Assembly: GCF_020523965.1 (NCBI RefSeq)
Contig: NZ_JAJAPX010000005.1
Coordinates: 124,001 to 188,000 of the forward strand
Reading direction: 5' to 3'
DNA length: 64,000 nucleotides
From: Neotamlana sargassicola
GTDB taxonomy: Bacteria; Bacteroidota; Bacteroidia; Flavobacteriales; Flavobacteriaceae
Position 1 is the first letter of the stretch, and each line of letters starts with the position of its first letter. Positions 39,464-48,798 of this stretch are shown in pieces. Below the pieces are notes generated by a model. It did no database searches, had not been told where the DNA came from, and saw only the letters and a list, made by a program, of their open reading frames with translations. The position numbers were made by a program, and so were the translations under genes.

Positions 39464-40123
39464 TTATTTAAGCAAATAATCCCACTCCAAATTTTTTCGT
39501 TTATCTAAGCGCGATAAAATTTTTAAGAAAATAATAGCAGTAATAAGCGCATCGCCAGTGGCGGTGTGCCTATCTGTTTTTGGTACATTTAATTCTTCAC
39601 ACAAATCATCTAAACTATAATGTTCTTTTAAATTTTCTCTGTAAATAATGTGTTTCGATTTGTTGTAAAGGTGCCCAGTATCAATAAATTTATTTTTTAG
39701 TTTACCCAAATTATGTCTTAAAAGCATTTCATTTACCATATTTTTATCAAAACCAGCATGATGGGCTACTAAATCAGAATCTTTTATATAAGCTAAAAAT
39801 TGTTTAATTGCTTCAATTTCAGATATTTTTTCTAATGATCCATGTTTTAAAATACCATGAATTTTAACGGTTTCAGGTTTAAAAATATCTTGTTCTATAT
39901 AAAGTTCTAGGCTTTGGTTTACTTGAACTGTTTTTTTTGTAATTGAAACAGCACCAATAGATAATATACGATCTTCTTTTCTGTCGAATCCGGTAGTTTC
40001 GGTATCAAAGGCAACAAAACGAGTTTCTTTAATAGTTGTTCGCTTTTTAGATTTGAAGTGGTTTAGATACTCTAACCAAAAATCTGGATAATATTTTTTC
40101 TTGCTTTTAAACCAATTAAACAT
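39464..40123 (-). CDS. DnaQ-like 3'-5' exonuclease
   Basis: The 219-residue protein has the DEDDh exonuclease motifs: Exo I FDTETTGFD, Exo II HHAGFDKNMVNE and Exo III DRHTATGDALIT. It is of the DNA polymerase III epsilon type but, as in other genomes, is linked to the cNMP/CBS/DUF294 gene nine bases upstream and not to replication genes. A role in turnover of a nucleotide signal in acetate control has been proposed only by neighbourhood. Confidence 0.9.
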   Translation of the reverse strand: MFNWFKSKKKYYPDFWLEYLNHFKSKKRTTIKETRFVAFDTETTGFDRKEDRILSIGAVSITKKTVQVNQSLELYIEQDIFKPETVKIHGILKHGSLEKISEIEAIKQFLAYIKDSDLVAHHAGFDKNMVNEMLLRHNLGKLKNKFIDTGHLYNKSKHIIYRENLKEHYSLDDLCEELNVPKTDRHTATGDALITAIIFLKILSRLDKRKNLEWDYLLK

Positions 40124-40132
40124 ATGGTATAC

Positions 40133-42037
40133 TTATAAATCAAATTTATACTTAAGTGTTTCCTGTATTTCGTTTATAGGTTTGAAACAGCGGCGTAACT
40201 TTAACTTTTCTTCTTTTGTTAAGCTTTCTAGTGCTATAAATTTACCCGAATTTTTATGAAGAATCCCTTGTTTCGCTTTAAATTTTGAAAGCGCCTTAAA
40301 TGCATAAGCACAAGAGTTGTACAATGCTTTGTTTTCTGGCTCGAGTTCGGCCATTTTTTCATAGCGCTCTGCGGTATTATTAATACCTTTAATTTTGTTT
40401 ATTAATACCAGCAATCTTGCAGAATCTATTAAAGGCATTAAAGCTCTGTTTTTTATGTTAAACAGATCTTTTTGTTCTCCGTTTTGTTCAACAACGAATT
40501 TTTTGAAAAACCCAAGAGGCGAAGGACTTTTAATGGCGTCTCGACCTAAAAATTTAAAAAATTGAGAAGTATTATCAATAGTATTAAAAATGGTTTCCGT
40601 TAAATTTTCAACCAAGTATTCATTACCATAAATATAGTTGTAATCGAAAAATATAGAAGATAACAAAACGGCCTTTTCATCGGGTTGAAGAATCCAGTTT
40701 TTAAATTGAGTTTGCCATTCACTCGCAGATTTACACCATTCTGGATTACTAGCCATCATATCGGCTTCACAATATTCAAAACCTATTTTATGTAGTCTTT
40801 CTGTAATTCTTTTAGAGAGTTCTAAAAAGTAATTTTTAGTGTCTTCATATTTATCAGTTGTAACATCTTCAAAAATAAGCGCATTATCTTGATCTGTAAA
40901 TAATAGTTGCTCGTGTCTGCCTTGACTTCCTAATGCTAACCAAGCAAAAGAGGTTGGTGGAGGCGTAGGCATTCTGTTTACTGCAATCTCAACAACTTTA
41001 AAGCTTATAGCGTCGTTTATTTGCGCCATAATTTTAACAATATGCGATAATGGAATATTTTGTTCTAGGTAACTTTTAAGTAAGGTATTGGCCTTTAGGC
41101 GTGCAGTTCTAAGCTTTTTTGTGCGGTTTGCACGTTTTATTTCTTTTAATATAACACTAGGGCTATTTCCTAAAGCGACTAAAATGTCGTGGTTGGTTAA
41201 TATTCCTGTAATTTTGGTATTGGTTGTGCCATCGTGAGTTATACACAAGTGTCCAATGCCATTTTTTATCATTTGTAATTGAGCGTCGGCAATTGTTAGT
41301 CCTTTTTTTCCCGTAAATACAGGACTGGACATTATGTTTGTTACCTCGGTTTCAATAGGGAATTTACCCGTTGCAATTTTATTCTTAATATCACTATTTG
41401 TAATTATACCCAATGGTTTTTTTTCATCATCTACAACAATAATACAGCCTATTTTTAAGGTGCTCATTTTTATGGCTGCATCTCTTAAAGAGGTTTTTGT
41501 ATTGCAGGTAACTGGATTTTTTGTGTAATCTGCTGTTTGGAAATTAGCAACATCGTTTGCAGTATTAGGTAAATAATCTCCAAATACTTTAGAGTTTTCT
41601 TCGGTGGTATATGGATCGTAAGCGTTTGTTGCAAAAGCGGTTACTAAATATTTGCTTACTTGGGAGTTGTTGTAAGTAATGGATTGAAAAAGATCGATAG
41701 GTATGCCATAAACAATAGATTCCTCGTTGGCGGTAGCCGTATGTTTGTAATTTTCTTTAGCAATTAAAGGTCTTACACCAAAAACATCGCCAACATCGTT
41801 AATGTTTAGGTTTTTATCTGCATCATTTAACGTGTAGTGTAAGTTTATAGCCCCATCTCTAACAATAAAAAAATGATGATTAAAACCATCGTCTTGATTG
41901 TAGACCGTGTCGCCCTTTTCAAGGTATATAATGTTTACTTCTTTGGCGATTTGTAATAAATCTTTAGAAGAAATCATGTTAAAAGGAGGATACCTATTTA
42001 AGAAATCGGCGACACGTTCTGCAATGGAATTTTTCAT
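40133..42037 (-). CDS. cNMP-binding/CBS/DUF294 nucleotidyltransferase-like protein
   Basis: The 634-residue protein combines a cyclic-nucleotide-binding domain (about 15-130), two CBS repeats (about 165-290) and a DUF294 domain with the nucleotidyltransferase-like motif LGSQGRHEQLLFTDQDNAL (about 372-390), then a helical DUF294 C-terminal domain. It resembles a GlnD-type signalling protein. It starts 25 bases after the FAH-family gene stop and precedes the exonuclease by nine bases. Together they accompany acetate symporters in many phyla. Confidence 0.9.
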   Translation of the reverse strand: MKNSIAERVADFLNRYPPFNMISSKDLLQIAKEVNIIYLEKGDTVYNQDDGFNHHFFIVRDGAINLHYTLNDADKNLNINDVGDVFGVRPLIAKENYKHTATANEESIVYGIPIDLFQSITYNNSQVSKYLVTAFATNAYDPYTTEENSKVFGDYLPNTANDVANFQTADYTKNPVTCNTKTSLRDAAIKMSTLKIGCIIVVDDEKKPLGIITNSDIKNKIATGKFPIETEVTNIMSSPVFTGKKGLTIADAQLQMIKNGIGHLCITHDGTTNTKITGILTNHDILVALGNSPSVILKEIKRANRTKKLRTARLKANTLLKSYLEQNIPLSHIVKIMAQINDAISFKVVEIAVNRMPTPPPTSFAWLALGSQGRHEQLLFTDQDNALIFEDVTTDKYEDTKNYFLELSKRITERLHKIGFEYCEADMMASNPEWCKSASEWQTQFKNWILQPDEKAVLLSSIFFDYNYIYGNEYLVENLTETIFNTIDNTSQFFKFLGRDAIKSPSPLGFFKKFVVEQNGEQKDLFNIKNRALMPLIDSARLLVLINKIKGINNTAERYEKMAELEPENKALYNSCAYAFKALSKFKAKQGILHKNSGKFIALESLTKEEKLKLRRCFKPINEIQETLKYKFDL

Positions 42038-42062
42038 TTAATAATAGTTAGTAAAAGAGCTT

Positions 42063-42677
42063 TTAAACTAATTTAAAATCGAGTAATAACTCGCCTTCAA
42101 TTGAAGCTTGTAAGTGATCGCCTTTTACATTTAAGCCAACACCAGAAGCTGGAGTACCAGTAAAAATTAAATCTCCAGGTTCTAAAGTCATGTATTGAGA
42201 TACAAATGAAATAATTTCGCTGAAATTGTAAATCATTAAATCGGTGTTACCAATTTGACGATCTTCTCCATTAATTTTTAATCCGAAATTGATATTGTTT
42301 AAATCTGGAAAATCACTTATCGGTTTAAAGTTCGAAATTGGCGAAGCGCCATCAAATCCTTTTGCTAAAGCCCATGGGCCTTTTTTTTCTCTACTTTTAG
42401 CTAACACATCTTTAGCTGTAAAATCTATACCAACAGCAATTTCAGAAATGTAAGATTCAGCATCTTCTAAAGCAATGTTTTTTCCTTGTTTACCAATTTT
42501 TGCAACTAGCTCTACTTCGTAAGCAAGTTGTTCTGTAATAGCAGGGAAAGTAATGTCGTTGTTATTGGTAACTATAGTAGAATTTGCTTTAATAAATATG
42601 GTTTGAAAACCTGTTTTTATGGCTTCAATTTCCGATTTATCGTTTACATAGTTTTTACCAATTCCTATTAGTTTCAT
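42063..42677 (-). CDS. Fumarylacetoacetate hydrolase-family protein
   Basis: The 204-residue protein is a short FAH-family member (the fold of YcgM and FAHD1). Metal ligands Glu-x-Glu are in LAYEVELVAKIG and the Asp in GIDFTAKDV; GPWALAKGFDG and FTGTPASGVG complete the active-site set. FAHD1-like enzymes decarboxylate oxaloacetate or hydrolyse acylpyruvates. Which applies here is not clear. Confidence 0.9.
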   Translation of the reverse strand: MKLIGIGKNYVNDKSEIEAIKTGFQTIFIKANSTIVTNNNDITFPAITEQLAYEVELVAKIGKQGKNIALEDAESYISEIAVGIDFTAKDVLAKSREKKGPWALAKGFDGASPISNFKPISDFPDLNNINFGLKINGEDRQIGNTDLMIYNFSEIISFVSQYMTLEPGDLIFTGTPASGVGLNVKGDHLQASIEGELLLDFKLV

Positions 42678-42731
42678 TTTATTTTTAGTTTATAAATTAG
42701 GCTATAAAAATACTAAATATAACCACATAAT

Positions 42732-43937
42732 TTAAGCATTTTGTACGGCTCTTTTTCGTTTTAAAATTAAAAAAACGACCAGAGATAAAATACCAAAAAA
42801 TGAAAACCCAATGAATAATGGTAAAACCGAAGTGTTTACGTAAGTGCCAATAAAATTTGCAATGGGAACAGCCAAAACAGTAGATAGAAATCCGTTTATT
42901 GCAGCACCGATACCAGCAATATGACCAAGAGGTTGCATAGCTAATGCACGTAAATTTCCAAAAAGAAAACCTACAGCAAAAAATTGCATGGCAAAAAATG
43001 GCACTAAAATATAGATACTTGGGTTTTTACCACTCCAAAATAAAATAACAAACAATAAGGAAACTGTAGCATAAGCAATACAGGCTTTATAAGCGATGTT
43101 AAACATGCCAAAACGTTCTACTAAGCGACTGTTTAAAAATGTGGCTAAACCTATAGAAATAGCTAAACTAGCAAAAATATAAGGAAACATTTCGGCCAGT
43201 TTATATTGTTCTTGAAATATCTGTTGTGAAGTACTTAAATACACCATAAACGACCCCGTAATAAAACCCGAAATAAAGGTGTAAGCAACGGCATCGCTAC
43301 TTTTAAAAAACTTTTTAGTGCCGTTTACGTATAAGTTAGGCGAAAATTTAATGCGGTTAGTTTTGGTTAATGTTTCAGGTTGCCTAAACCAAAACCAGAG
43401 CATAATTAAAAATCCAAAAACTAAATTAAAATAGAAAATAGCTTCCCAATTAAACATATGAAATAAAAACTGACCTAAAGTTGGCGCAATTACGGGCACG
43501 AGCAAAAAAAACATAACTATTATAGATATAATTTTTGCCATGTAGTCGCCTTCAAATTGGTCGCGAACCATTGAAATACTAATGGTTCGTGCGGACGCTA
43601 AACCAAAACCTTGTAAAGTTCTACCAAAAATCATAACGGTAAAACTTTCTGTGGTTAAGCAAAAAATGCTGGCAATAATAAAAATGAAAAAACCAACATA
43701 AACAATAGGTTTGCGCCCAAAACTATCCGATAAAGGTCCGAGAACTAATTGTCCGCAACCAATACCTAAAAAAATCATGGTTATTAGTAATTGATTTTTG
43801 CTTGGGTCTAACGAGTTAAGTGTTTTTCCTATTTCGGGTATTGCAGGTAATAAGGCATCTATTGAAAGTGCAACAATCGACATAAGCGATGCCATGAGTG
43901 CAACAAATTCAAATTTAAATTTTTGAGGTTTTTGCAT
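42732..43937 (-). CDS. Bcr/CflA-type MFS drug efflux transporter
   Basis: The 401-residue protein has twelve membrane segments and the DHA1 antiporter motifs GPLSDSFGRKP (motif A) and the Bcr/CflA signature GRTLQGFGLASARTISISMV. It should export small toxic compounds in exchange for protons. It lies 54 bases upstream of the FAH-family gene. Confidence 0.9.
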   Translation of the reverse strand: MQKPQKFKFEFVALMASLMSIVALSIDALLPAIPEIGKTLNSLDPSKNQLLITMIFLGIGCGQLVLGPLSDSFGRKPIVYVGFFIFIIASIFCLTTESFTVMIFGRTLQGFGLASARTISISMVRDQFEGDYMAKIISIIVMFFLLVPVIAPTLGQFLFHMFNWEAIFYFNLVFGFLIMLWFWFRQPETLTKTNRIKFSPNLYVNGTKKFFKSSDAVAYTFISGFITGSFMVYLSTSQQIFQEQYKLAEMFPYIFASLAISIGLATFLNSRLVERFGMFNIAYKACIAYATVSLLFVILFWSGKNPSIYILVPFFAMQFFAVGFLFGNLRALAMQPLGHIAGIGAAINGFLSTVLAVPIANFIGTYVNTSVLPLFIGFSFFGILSLVVFLILKRKRAVQNA

Positions 43938-44012
43938 AGTGCAAAATTAAGCTAATTAATGAGCAGTAAAGGCTTTTTATAATTAATTAACAAAATGTTA
44001 TTATTTAATTTT

Positions 44013-44687
44013 TTAAGGTTTAAAGGTAGAATTGTTTTGGTGTTTTTTTATAGCTTTTCTAGATAACACAATACCTATAAAAAGTGAAATAAAAGCACCA
44101 ACCCATATACCAGGAATAAAATCTATAAATAGGAAGAAATCGTAGGCGCCATGAAAAATAACAGCCAATAACAGACCAGACAGGTTTAATACGATTCTAT
44201 TTTTAGAGAATTTGGCTTTACCCATAAAATATCCCATTAAAATGCCGAATGTCGCGTGAGCTGGCACCGCTGTAAAAGCTCTTAAAATAGCTGTTTGAAA
44301 ACCGCCTTCGAGAACATAAAAAATATTTTCGGTCGCGGCGAAACCCATAGATACCATTACAGCGTAAACAATGCCATCGAAAGGTTCGTTAAAATCTGCT
44401 TTCTTTTGGGCGTAGTAGCGCACAATAATATATTTACTAAACTCTTCGGTTAAACCAACAACAAAAAAGGCTTGAATAAATTGTTGCGTTATACTTAATC
44501 CGTTAGTTAAAGGTAAATAAATATTGAGAAAATAGTAAAGTATACTTGTAATAATTATGCTTACAATGGCACCAAGAAGAAAACTAATTGCTAAAAGTTT
44601 TTTAGGCTCTTTTTCGTATAAATCGCGCGTGTAAATGTAAATTATTATGATAAAAATTGGCGCTATAGCTAAAAGTAATAAAGCCAT
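44013..44687 (-). CDS. PrsW-family intramembrane metalloprotease
   Basis: The 224-residue protein has about seven membrane segments. PrsW motifs are the paired Glu in GLTEEFSKY, the histidine in VPAHATFG and the C-terminal FHGAYDFF. In Bacillus PrsW starts anti-sigma factor cleavage; no sigma or anti-sigma gene is adjacent here. The start codon is one base after the Nudix gene stop. Confidence 0.88.
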   Translation of the reverse strand: MALLLLAIAPIFIIIIYIYTRDLYEKEPKKLLAISFLLGAIVSIIITSILYYFLNIYLPLTNGLSITQQFIQAFFVVGLTEEFSKYIIVRYYAQKKADFNEPFDGIVYAVMVSMGFAATENIFYVLEGGFQTAILRAFTAVPAHATFGILMGYFMGKAKFSKNRIVLNLSGLLLAVIFHGAYDFFLFIDFIPGIWVGAFISLFIGIVLSRKAIKKHQNNSTFKP

Positions 44688-44688
44688 T

Positions 44689-45246
44689 TTAACTAAGTTT
44701 AGCTTTTATTTTATTTAAAATAATAAGGTAATAATCCTTATTGCTCGCTACTAAATGGTTATTGTTTTCAACATCAAGGCTGTTAATTATATTTTCAAAA
44801 TGGGGTAGCGATACTAATTTTAAAGCTTCAACTTCATCTTCTTGAGGTGTTAATTTTGTTATTGGAACTTTTAACTCGGCTATAAATGTATTATGAAATT
44901 CGTTATCATGTACACCATAATCGTAGGATTGAAAACACTTGAAAGCGCCTATTTTTTCTAAATCAGTTTCATTAAGTTTTAAACCAATTTCTTCACACGT
45001 TTCTCTTAAACAAGCTTCTTCTGCGGTTTCTCCAGCATCGATATGTCCTGCTACAGAAACGTCCCAAAGTAACGGGCAAATAAGCTTTTTTGCAGAGCGT
45101 TGCGATAATAAAATGTCGCCAGTTTTAGTGTATAACCATAAGTGTGCTGTATTGTGTAATAAACCTTCGGCGTGTATTACAGACTTTAATGCTGTTTCTC
45201 CAGTAGGTATACCGTTTTTATCTACAATGTCTATTAATTCGTCCAT
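44689..45246 (-). CDS. Nudix hydrolase
   Basis: The 185-residue protein carries the Nudix box GHIDAGETAEEACLRETCEE (about 57-76) and starts MDELIDIVDKNGIPTG, a form typical of the Idi-like Nudix subgroup. The frame extends to a TTG at 45264, but the ATG at 45246 fits better. Substrate unknown; isopentenyl diphosphate isomerase proper is less likely because its C-terminal Glu/Cys motif is not seen. Confidence 0.9.
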   Translation of the reverse strand: MDELIDIVDKNGIPTGETALKSVIHAEGLLHNTAHLWLYTKTGDILLSQRSAKKLICPLLWDVSVAGHIDAGETAEEACLRETCEEIGLKLNETDLEKIGAFKCFQSYDYGVHDNEFHNTFIAELKVPITKLTPQEDEVEALKLVSLPHFENIINSLDVENNNHLVASNKDYYLIILNKIKAKLS

Positions 45247-45335
45247 AGTTTTGGTATTGCACAATGCGATTTTAAAATATTCTAGTGTTGAGATTTTTTT
45301 TATTGAATTTAAACGACCGGTTTAACTAAAAAAAG

Positions 45336-45355
45336 ATTCCCGCTTTCGCGGGAAT
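45336..45355 (-). terminator. Rho-independent terminator of the M42 peptidase gene
   Basis: On the minus strand ATTCCCGC, loop GAAA and GCGGGAAT are followed by CTTTTTTT, six bases after the stop of the peptidase gene. Confidence 0.85.
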
Positions 45356-45360
45356 TAATA

Positions 45361-46449
45361 TTATTCAAAATAACTAAACGTATCGCCGTCGTTAATTTTT
45401 AATAACGATTCGTAAATAAGTTTAATTACATTTTCTACATCTTCGCGGTGCACCATTTCAACAGTGGTGTGCATGTAGCGTAGAGGTAAAGATATTAATG
45501 CAGAAGCTACGCCACCGTTACTGTAAGCAAAGGCATCAGTGTCGGTTCCTGTAGCTCTAGATAAGGCCGAACGTTGAAATGGAATTTTCTTAGCTTCAGC
45601 AGTATCAATAATTAAATCGCGCAGTTTTTGTTGTACCGCAGGCGCATAAGCCACAACAGGGCCTAGTCCAAGTTCTAAATGGCCTTCTTTTTTCATTTCA
45701 ATCATTGGCGTTGTGGTATCGTGAGTAACATCGGTAACAATGGCCACATTTGGTTTAATGGTTTGTGTAATCATTTCTGCACCACGTAAACCAATTTCTT
45801 CTTGCACCGAATTGGTAATGTATAACCCAAAAGGCAATTCTTTTTTATTTTCTTTAAGTAAACGAGCAACCTCAGCAATCATAAAACCACCCATACGATT
45901 ATCAATAGCTCTACAAACAAATTTGTTATCGTTTAAAATGTGAAATTCATCTGGATAGGTAATTACACACCCGACATGTACACCAAGTTTTTCAACTTCT
46001 TCTTTGTTTTTACAACCACAATCTATAAAAATATTGTCTAGTTTTGGTGCTTCCTCTTTAGCACGGTTTCTGGTATGTATTGCTGGCCATCCAAAAACAC
46101 CTTTTACAATACCGTTTTTCGTGTGGATGTTAACCACTTTACTTGGTGCAATTTGGTGGTCGCTTCCGCCATTTCTAATAACATAAATAAGTCCGTTATC
46201 AGAAATATAATTTACATACCATGAAATTTCATCGGCGTGTCCTTCAATAACTACTTTATATTTAGCATCTGGATTTATTACACCAACAGCAGTTCCGTAA
46301 GTGTCTGTAATAAATTCATCTACATAAGGTTTTAGGTAATCCATCCATAATTTTTGCCCTTCCCATTCGTAACCAGTTGGGGCAGCATTATTTAAGTATT
46401 TTTCAAGGAATTCTATCGATTTTGTATTTAGAATACTGTTTTGTGACAT
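45361..46449 (-). CDS. M42-family metallopeptidase
   Basis: The 362-residue aminopeptidase has all five binuclear metal ligand motifs: EGHADEISW, AIDNRMGG, VQEEIGLRG, VTDVTHD and MHTTVEMVH. M42 enzymes form large tetrahedral particles that trim peptides. Divergent from the DUF4294 gene; its own terminator follows. Confidence 0.93.
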   Translation of the reverse strand: MSQNSILNTKSIEFLEKYLNNAAPTGYEWEGQKLWMDYLKPYVDEFITDTYGTAVGVINPDAKYKVVIEGHADEISWYVNYISDNGLIYVIRNGGSDHQIAPSKVVNIHTKNGIVKGVFGWPAIHTRNRAKEEAPKLDNIFIDCGCKNKEEVEKLGVHVGCVITYPDEFHILNDNKFVCRAIDNRMGGFMIAEVARLLKENKKELPFGLYITNSVQEEIGLRGAEMITQTIKPNVAIVTDVTHDTTTPMIEMKKEGHLELGLGPVVAYAPAVQQKLRDLIIDTAEAKKIPFQRSALSRATGTDTDAFAYSNGGVASALISLPLRYMHTTVEMVHREDVENVIKLIYESLLKINDGDTFSYFE

Positions 46450-46516
46450 ATATAAAAGTTTTGCACTAAAATAATAATATAAATAGAAAAAAAATGTTTT
46501 GCAGTATGTAAATTAG

Positions 46517-46524
46517 TAATTTTG
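46517..46524 (+). promoter_or_regulatory. -7 promoter box (TAATTTTG) for the DUF4294 operon
   Basis: TAATTTTG matches TAnnTTTG and lies 27 bases before the ATG at 46552. It is only nine bases before the upstream in-frame ATG at 46534, which favours 46552 as the start. Confidence 0.45.
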
Positions 46525-46551
46525 GCATAGAGAATGCTCAGTATTTTACAG

Positions 46552-47235
46552 ATGAACCGTTTAAAGTACATAATATTAATATTTCCGTTTTTAGGCTTTG
46601 CTCAAATGCATGAATTTAAGCCAGATTCTACTTCGGAAAAATACCTGATTATTAAAGGCGACTCGGTACCGCAAACATCTATAAATTTAGATGAGGTCAT
46701 GCTTTTGCATAAGTTACGATTTGATAGCAGAGAAGAACGTATTCGATATTTGATTTTACGCCGAAAAACAATAAAAGTTTATCCCTATGCTAAGCTAGCT
46801 GCAGAACGATTAGATTCAATGAGTGCGCGTTTAGCGACAATAAAAAAAACAAGTCAGAAAAAAAAATACACAAAATACATTCAAAAATATATTGAAAATG
46901 AGTTTTCTGAAGAACTCAAGAAATTTTCGCGTACCGAAGGCCAAATTTTAGTGAAACTCATTCATAGGCAAACCGGCATTACGGCCTTCGATTTAGTAAA
47001 AGATTTACGAAGCGGTTGGCGTGCCTTTTGGTATAACACAACGGCGAGTATGTTCGATATTTCTTTAAAAAAGGAGTTCGACCCATTAAATGAAAAAGAA
47101 GATTATTTAATTGAAGATATTTTACAACGTAACTTTCAAAGTGGTCGTTTGGAACCCCAAAAATCGGCTTTAGATTTCGATTTTTATGATCTCACCGATA
47201 AATGGCTAAACGCCAAAGAACCTCAGGAAAAATAA
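46552..47235 (+). CDS. DUF4294 domain exported protein
   Basis: The 227-residue protein has a signal peptide (MNRLKYIILIFPFLGFAQ) and a DUF4294 domain with RRKTIKVYPYAKLAAERLD and RTEGQILVKLIHRQTG. The family is confined largely to Bacteroidota and has no known function. The frame allows an earlier ATG at 46534, which would be almost leaderless from the predicted promoter. Its stop overlaps the next start (TAATG). Confidence 0.85.
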   Translation: MNRLKYIILIFPFLGFAQMHEFKPDSTSEKYLIIKGDSVPQTSINLDEVMLLHKLRFDSREERIRYLILRRKTIKVYPYAKLAAERLDSMSARLATIKKTSQKKKYTKYIQKYIENEFSEELKKFSRTEGQILVKLIHRQTGITAFDLVKDLRSGWRAFWYNTTASMFDISLKKEFDPLNEKEDYLIEDILQRNFQSGRLEPQKSALDFDFYDLTDKWLNAKEPQEK

Positions 47236-47861
47236 TGCGCATTCAATCGCCTTTTGAAGAAAAACTAAACGCTATTTCTCATGCTATGGGGGCTGTTTTT
47301 GGTTTAATTGCTCTGGTTTTATTAATACAACGCGATATAAATAAACCATTTTGGACTTTGTTTAGTGTTGTGGTTTATGGGGTTTCTATAGTCATTCTTT
47401 TTACAGCTTCCACCTGTTATCACGCTATTGTAAGTGAAAAGCGTAAACATTATTTTAGAATTCTAGATCACATAAGTATTTACTTTTTAATAGCTGGAAC
47501 TTACACACCGGTTTGCCTAATTGCATTATCCGAAAGTAAAGGTTGGTTATTATTTTATTTGGTTTGGGCTATAGCTGCCTTTGGTGTTATTTTAAAACTG
47601 TTTTTTACAGGGAAGTTCGAAGTGTTTTCAACGCTGTTGTATTTGGTAATGGGGTGGCTTGTGGTTTGCGATTTTACTGTATTATCTCAACAAATTGGCG
47701 ATAAAGGCATTTGGTTTTTATTTGCCGGAGGTGTTGCTTACACAGGCGGTATTGTGTTTTATGCCATCGAGAAAATACCATTTAATCATGTAATTTGGCA
47801 TGTGTTTGTTTTGGCAGGTGCTGTATTTCATTTTATTATGACTTATTTTTATATTCTTTAA
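47235..47861 (+). CDS. Haemolysin III / PAQR family membrane protein
   Basis: The 208-residue protein has seven membrane segments and the conserved His of the YqfA/haemolysin III family in AISHAMGAVFG, STCYHAI, LDHISIYFLIAGTYTP and HVIWHVFVL. These resemble the zinc site of adiponectin receptors. An upstream in-frame ATG at 47202 exists, but 47235 overlaps the previous stop and gives the family start. Confidence 0.9.
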   Translation: MRIQSPFEEKLNAISHAMGAVFGLIALVLLIQRDINKPFWTLFSVVVYGVSIVILFTASTCYHAIVSEKRKHYFRILDHISIYFLIAGTYTPVCLIALSESKGWLLFYLVWAIAAFGVILKLFFTGKFEVFSTLLYLVMGWLVVCDFTVLSQQIGDKGIWFLFAGGVAYTGGIVFYAIEKIPFNHVIWHVFVLAGAVFHFIMTYFYIL

Positions 47862-47862
47862 A

Positions 47863-48357
47863 ATGATTAAATTTTTTAAAGCTGAAAGCATAATTGATTT
47901 TGAAACGATTGAAGTTTTAGCAAAAACCATTTGGCAAGTACATTATACACCAATAATAGGCGAGGATCAGGTGGCATATATGTTGAAGAAGTACCAATCT
48001 GCTGAAGCTATACAAATGCAGATAGAATCTGGTTATATTTATTTTATAATAAAGTCGGCTAATGAAGCCTTGGGATATTTGGCGATAAAACCAGAACAAA
48101 ACTCACTTTTTTTAAGCAAACTATATGTTTTAAAACGCTTTCGCGGAAAAGGTTTTGGTAAGCAAGCTATCGCTTTTGTTGAAGCAGAAGCACTAAAAAT
48201 GGGGCTTTTAAAAATTAGACTTACAGTTAATAAGTATAATTCCCAATCAATAAAAGCTTATAAAAGCATAGGATTTATAACTACAAAAAAATTACTAATA
48301 GATATAGGCAGCGGTTTTGTAATGGACGATTACGAAATGTTAAAAAGGCTTGCTTAA
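47863..48357 (+). CDS. GNAT-family N-acetyltransferase
   Basis: The 164-residue protein has the acetyl-CoA pyrophosphate-binding loop RFRGKGFGKQAI after strand beta-4 (LFLSKLYVLKR) and the NSQSIKAYKSIGF motif B. It may acetylate a small molecule or a protein N-terminus. It follows the haemolysin III gene by one base and converges on the zinc operon. Confidence 0.9.
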   Translation: MIKFFKAESIIDFETIEVLAKTIWQVHYTPIIGEDQVAYMLKKYQSAEAIQMQIESGYIYFIIKSANEALGYLAIKPEQNSLFLSKLYVLKRFRGKGFGKQAIAFVEAEALKMGLLKIRLTVNKYNSQSIKAYKSIGFITTKKLLIDIGSGFVMDDYEMLKRLA

Positions 48358-48360
48358 TTT

Positions 48361-48798
48361 TTAATCGAGAAGTTTAACTTCACATTCGCTTAAAATATAA
48401 TTAAAGTGTTCTACATCGTCTGCGTTTAATGTTAATTTACCAGTTACAGAGACAATATCGTCGGTTTTTAAATTTTGTCGGTCTTCAAATTGCATTTCTA
48501 TAGCTGTTTCCGGACCGCCAACACCGCAGAAAAAACAAGATGACATTGGGCCTTTGGATAGCATGTATAATTTATCCTTTGGGGAAATATGTAAAAAGTA
48601 GCCTGTAATTGTAATACGTTTTCCTTCTAAAGCCTTTATAGATTCAGAAAATTCTGGAACTAAAAACACATCATCGTAAATTGGGAAAAACTTCTCTACA
48701 AATTTTACTTCCGATAAATCTTCCCAAGTAATTAGTTTTTGCCCAAAGGAAGTCGCAGATGTTATTAAAAATAAGGCTATTAATATTTTATTTTTCAT
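48361..48798 (-). CDS. Secreted DUF3299-like protein with CxxC, last gene of the zinc operon
   Basis: The 145-residue protein has a signal peptide (cleaved near TSFGQ) and an OB-fold-like domain containing LEGKRITITGYFLH, the Cys pair SSCFFCGVGG and a final ECEVKLLD. The layout resembles DUF3299 proteins that accompany zinc-regulated LolD/FtsX-type transporters such as Zrg of Vibrio. It overlaps the permease gene by 11 bases. A metal-binding role via the Cys pair is inference. Confidence 0.65.
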   Translation of the reverse strand: MKNKILIALFLITSATSFGQKLITWEDLSEVKFVEKFFPIYDDVFLVPEFSESIKALEGKRITITGYFLHISPKDKLYMLSKGPMSSCFFCGVGGPETAIEMQFEDRQNLKTDDIVSVTGKLTLNADDVEHFNYILSECEVKLLD

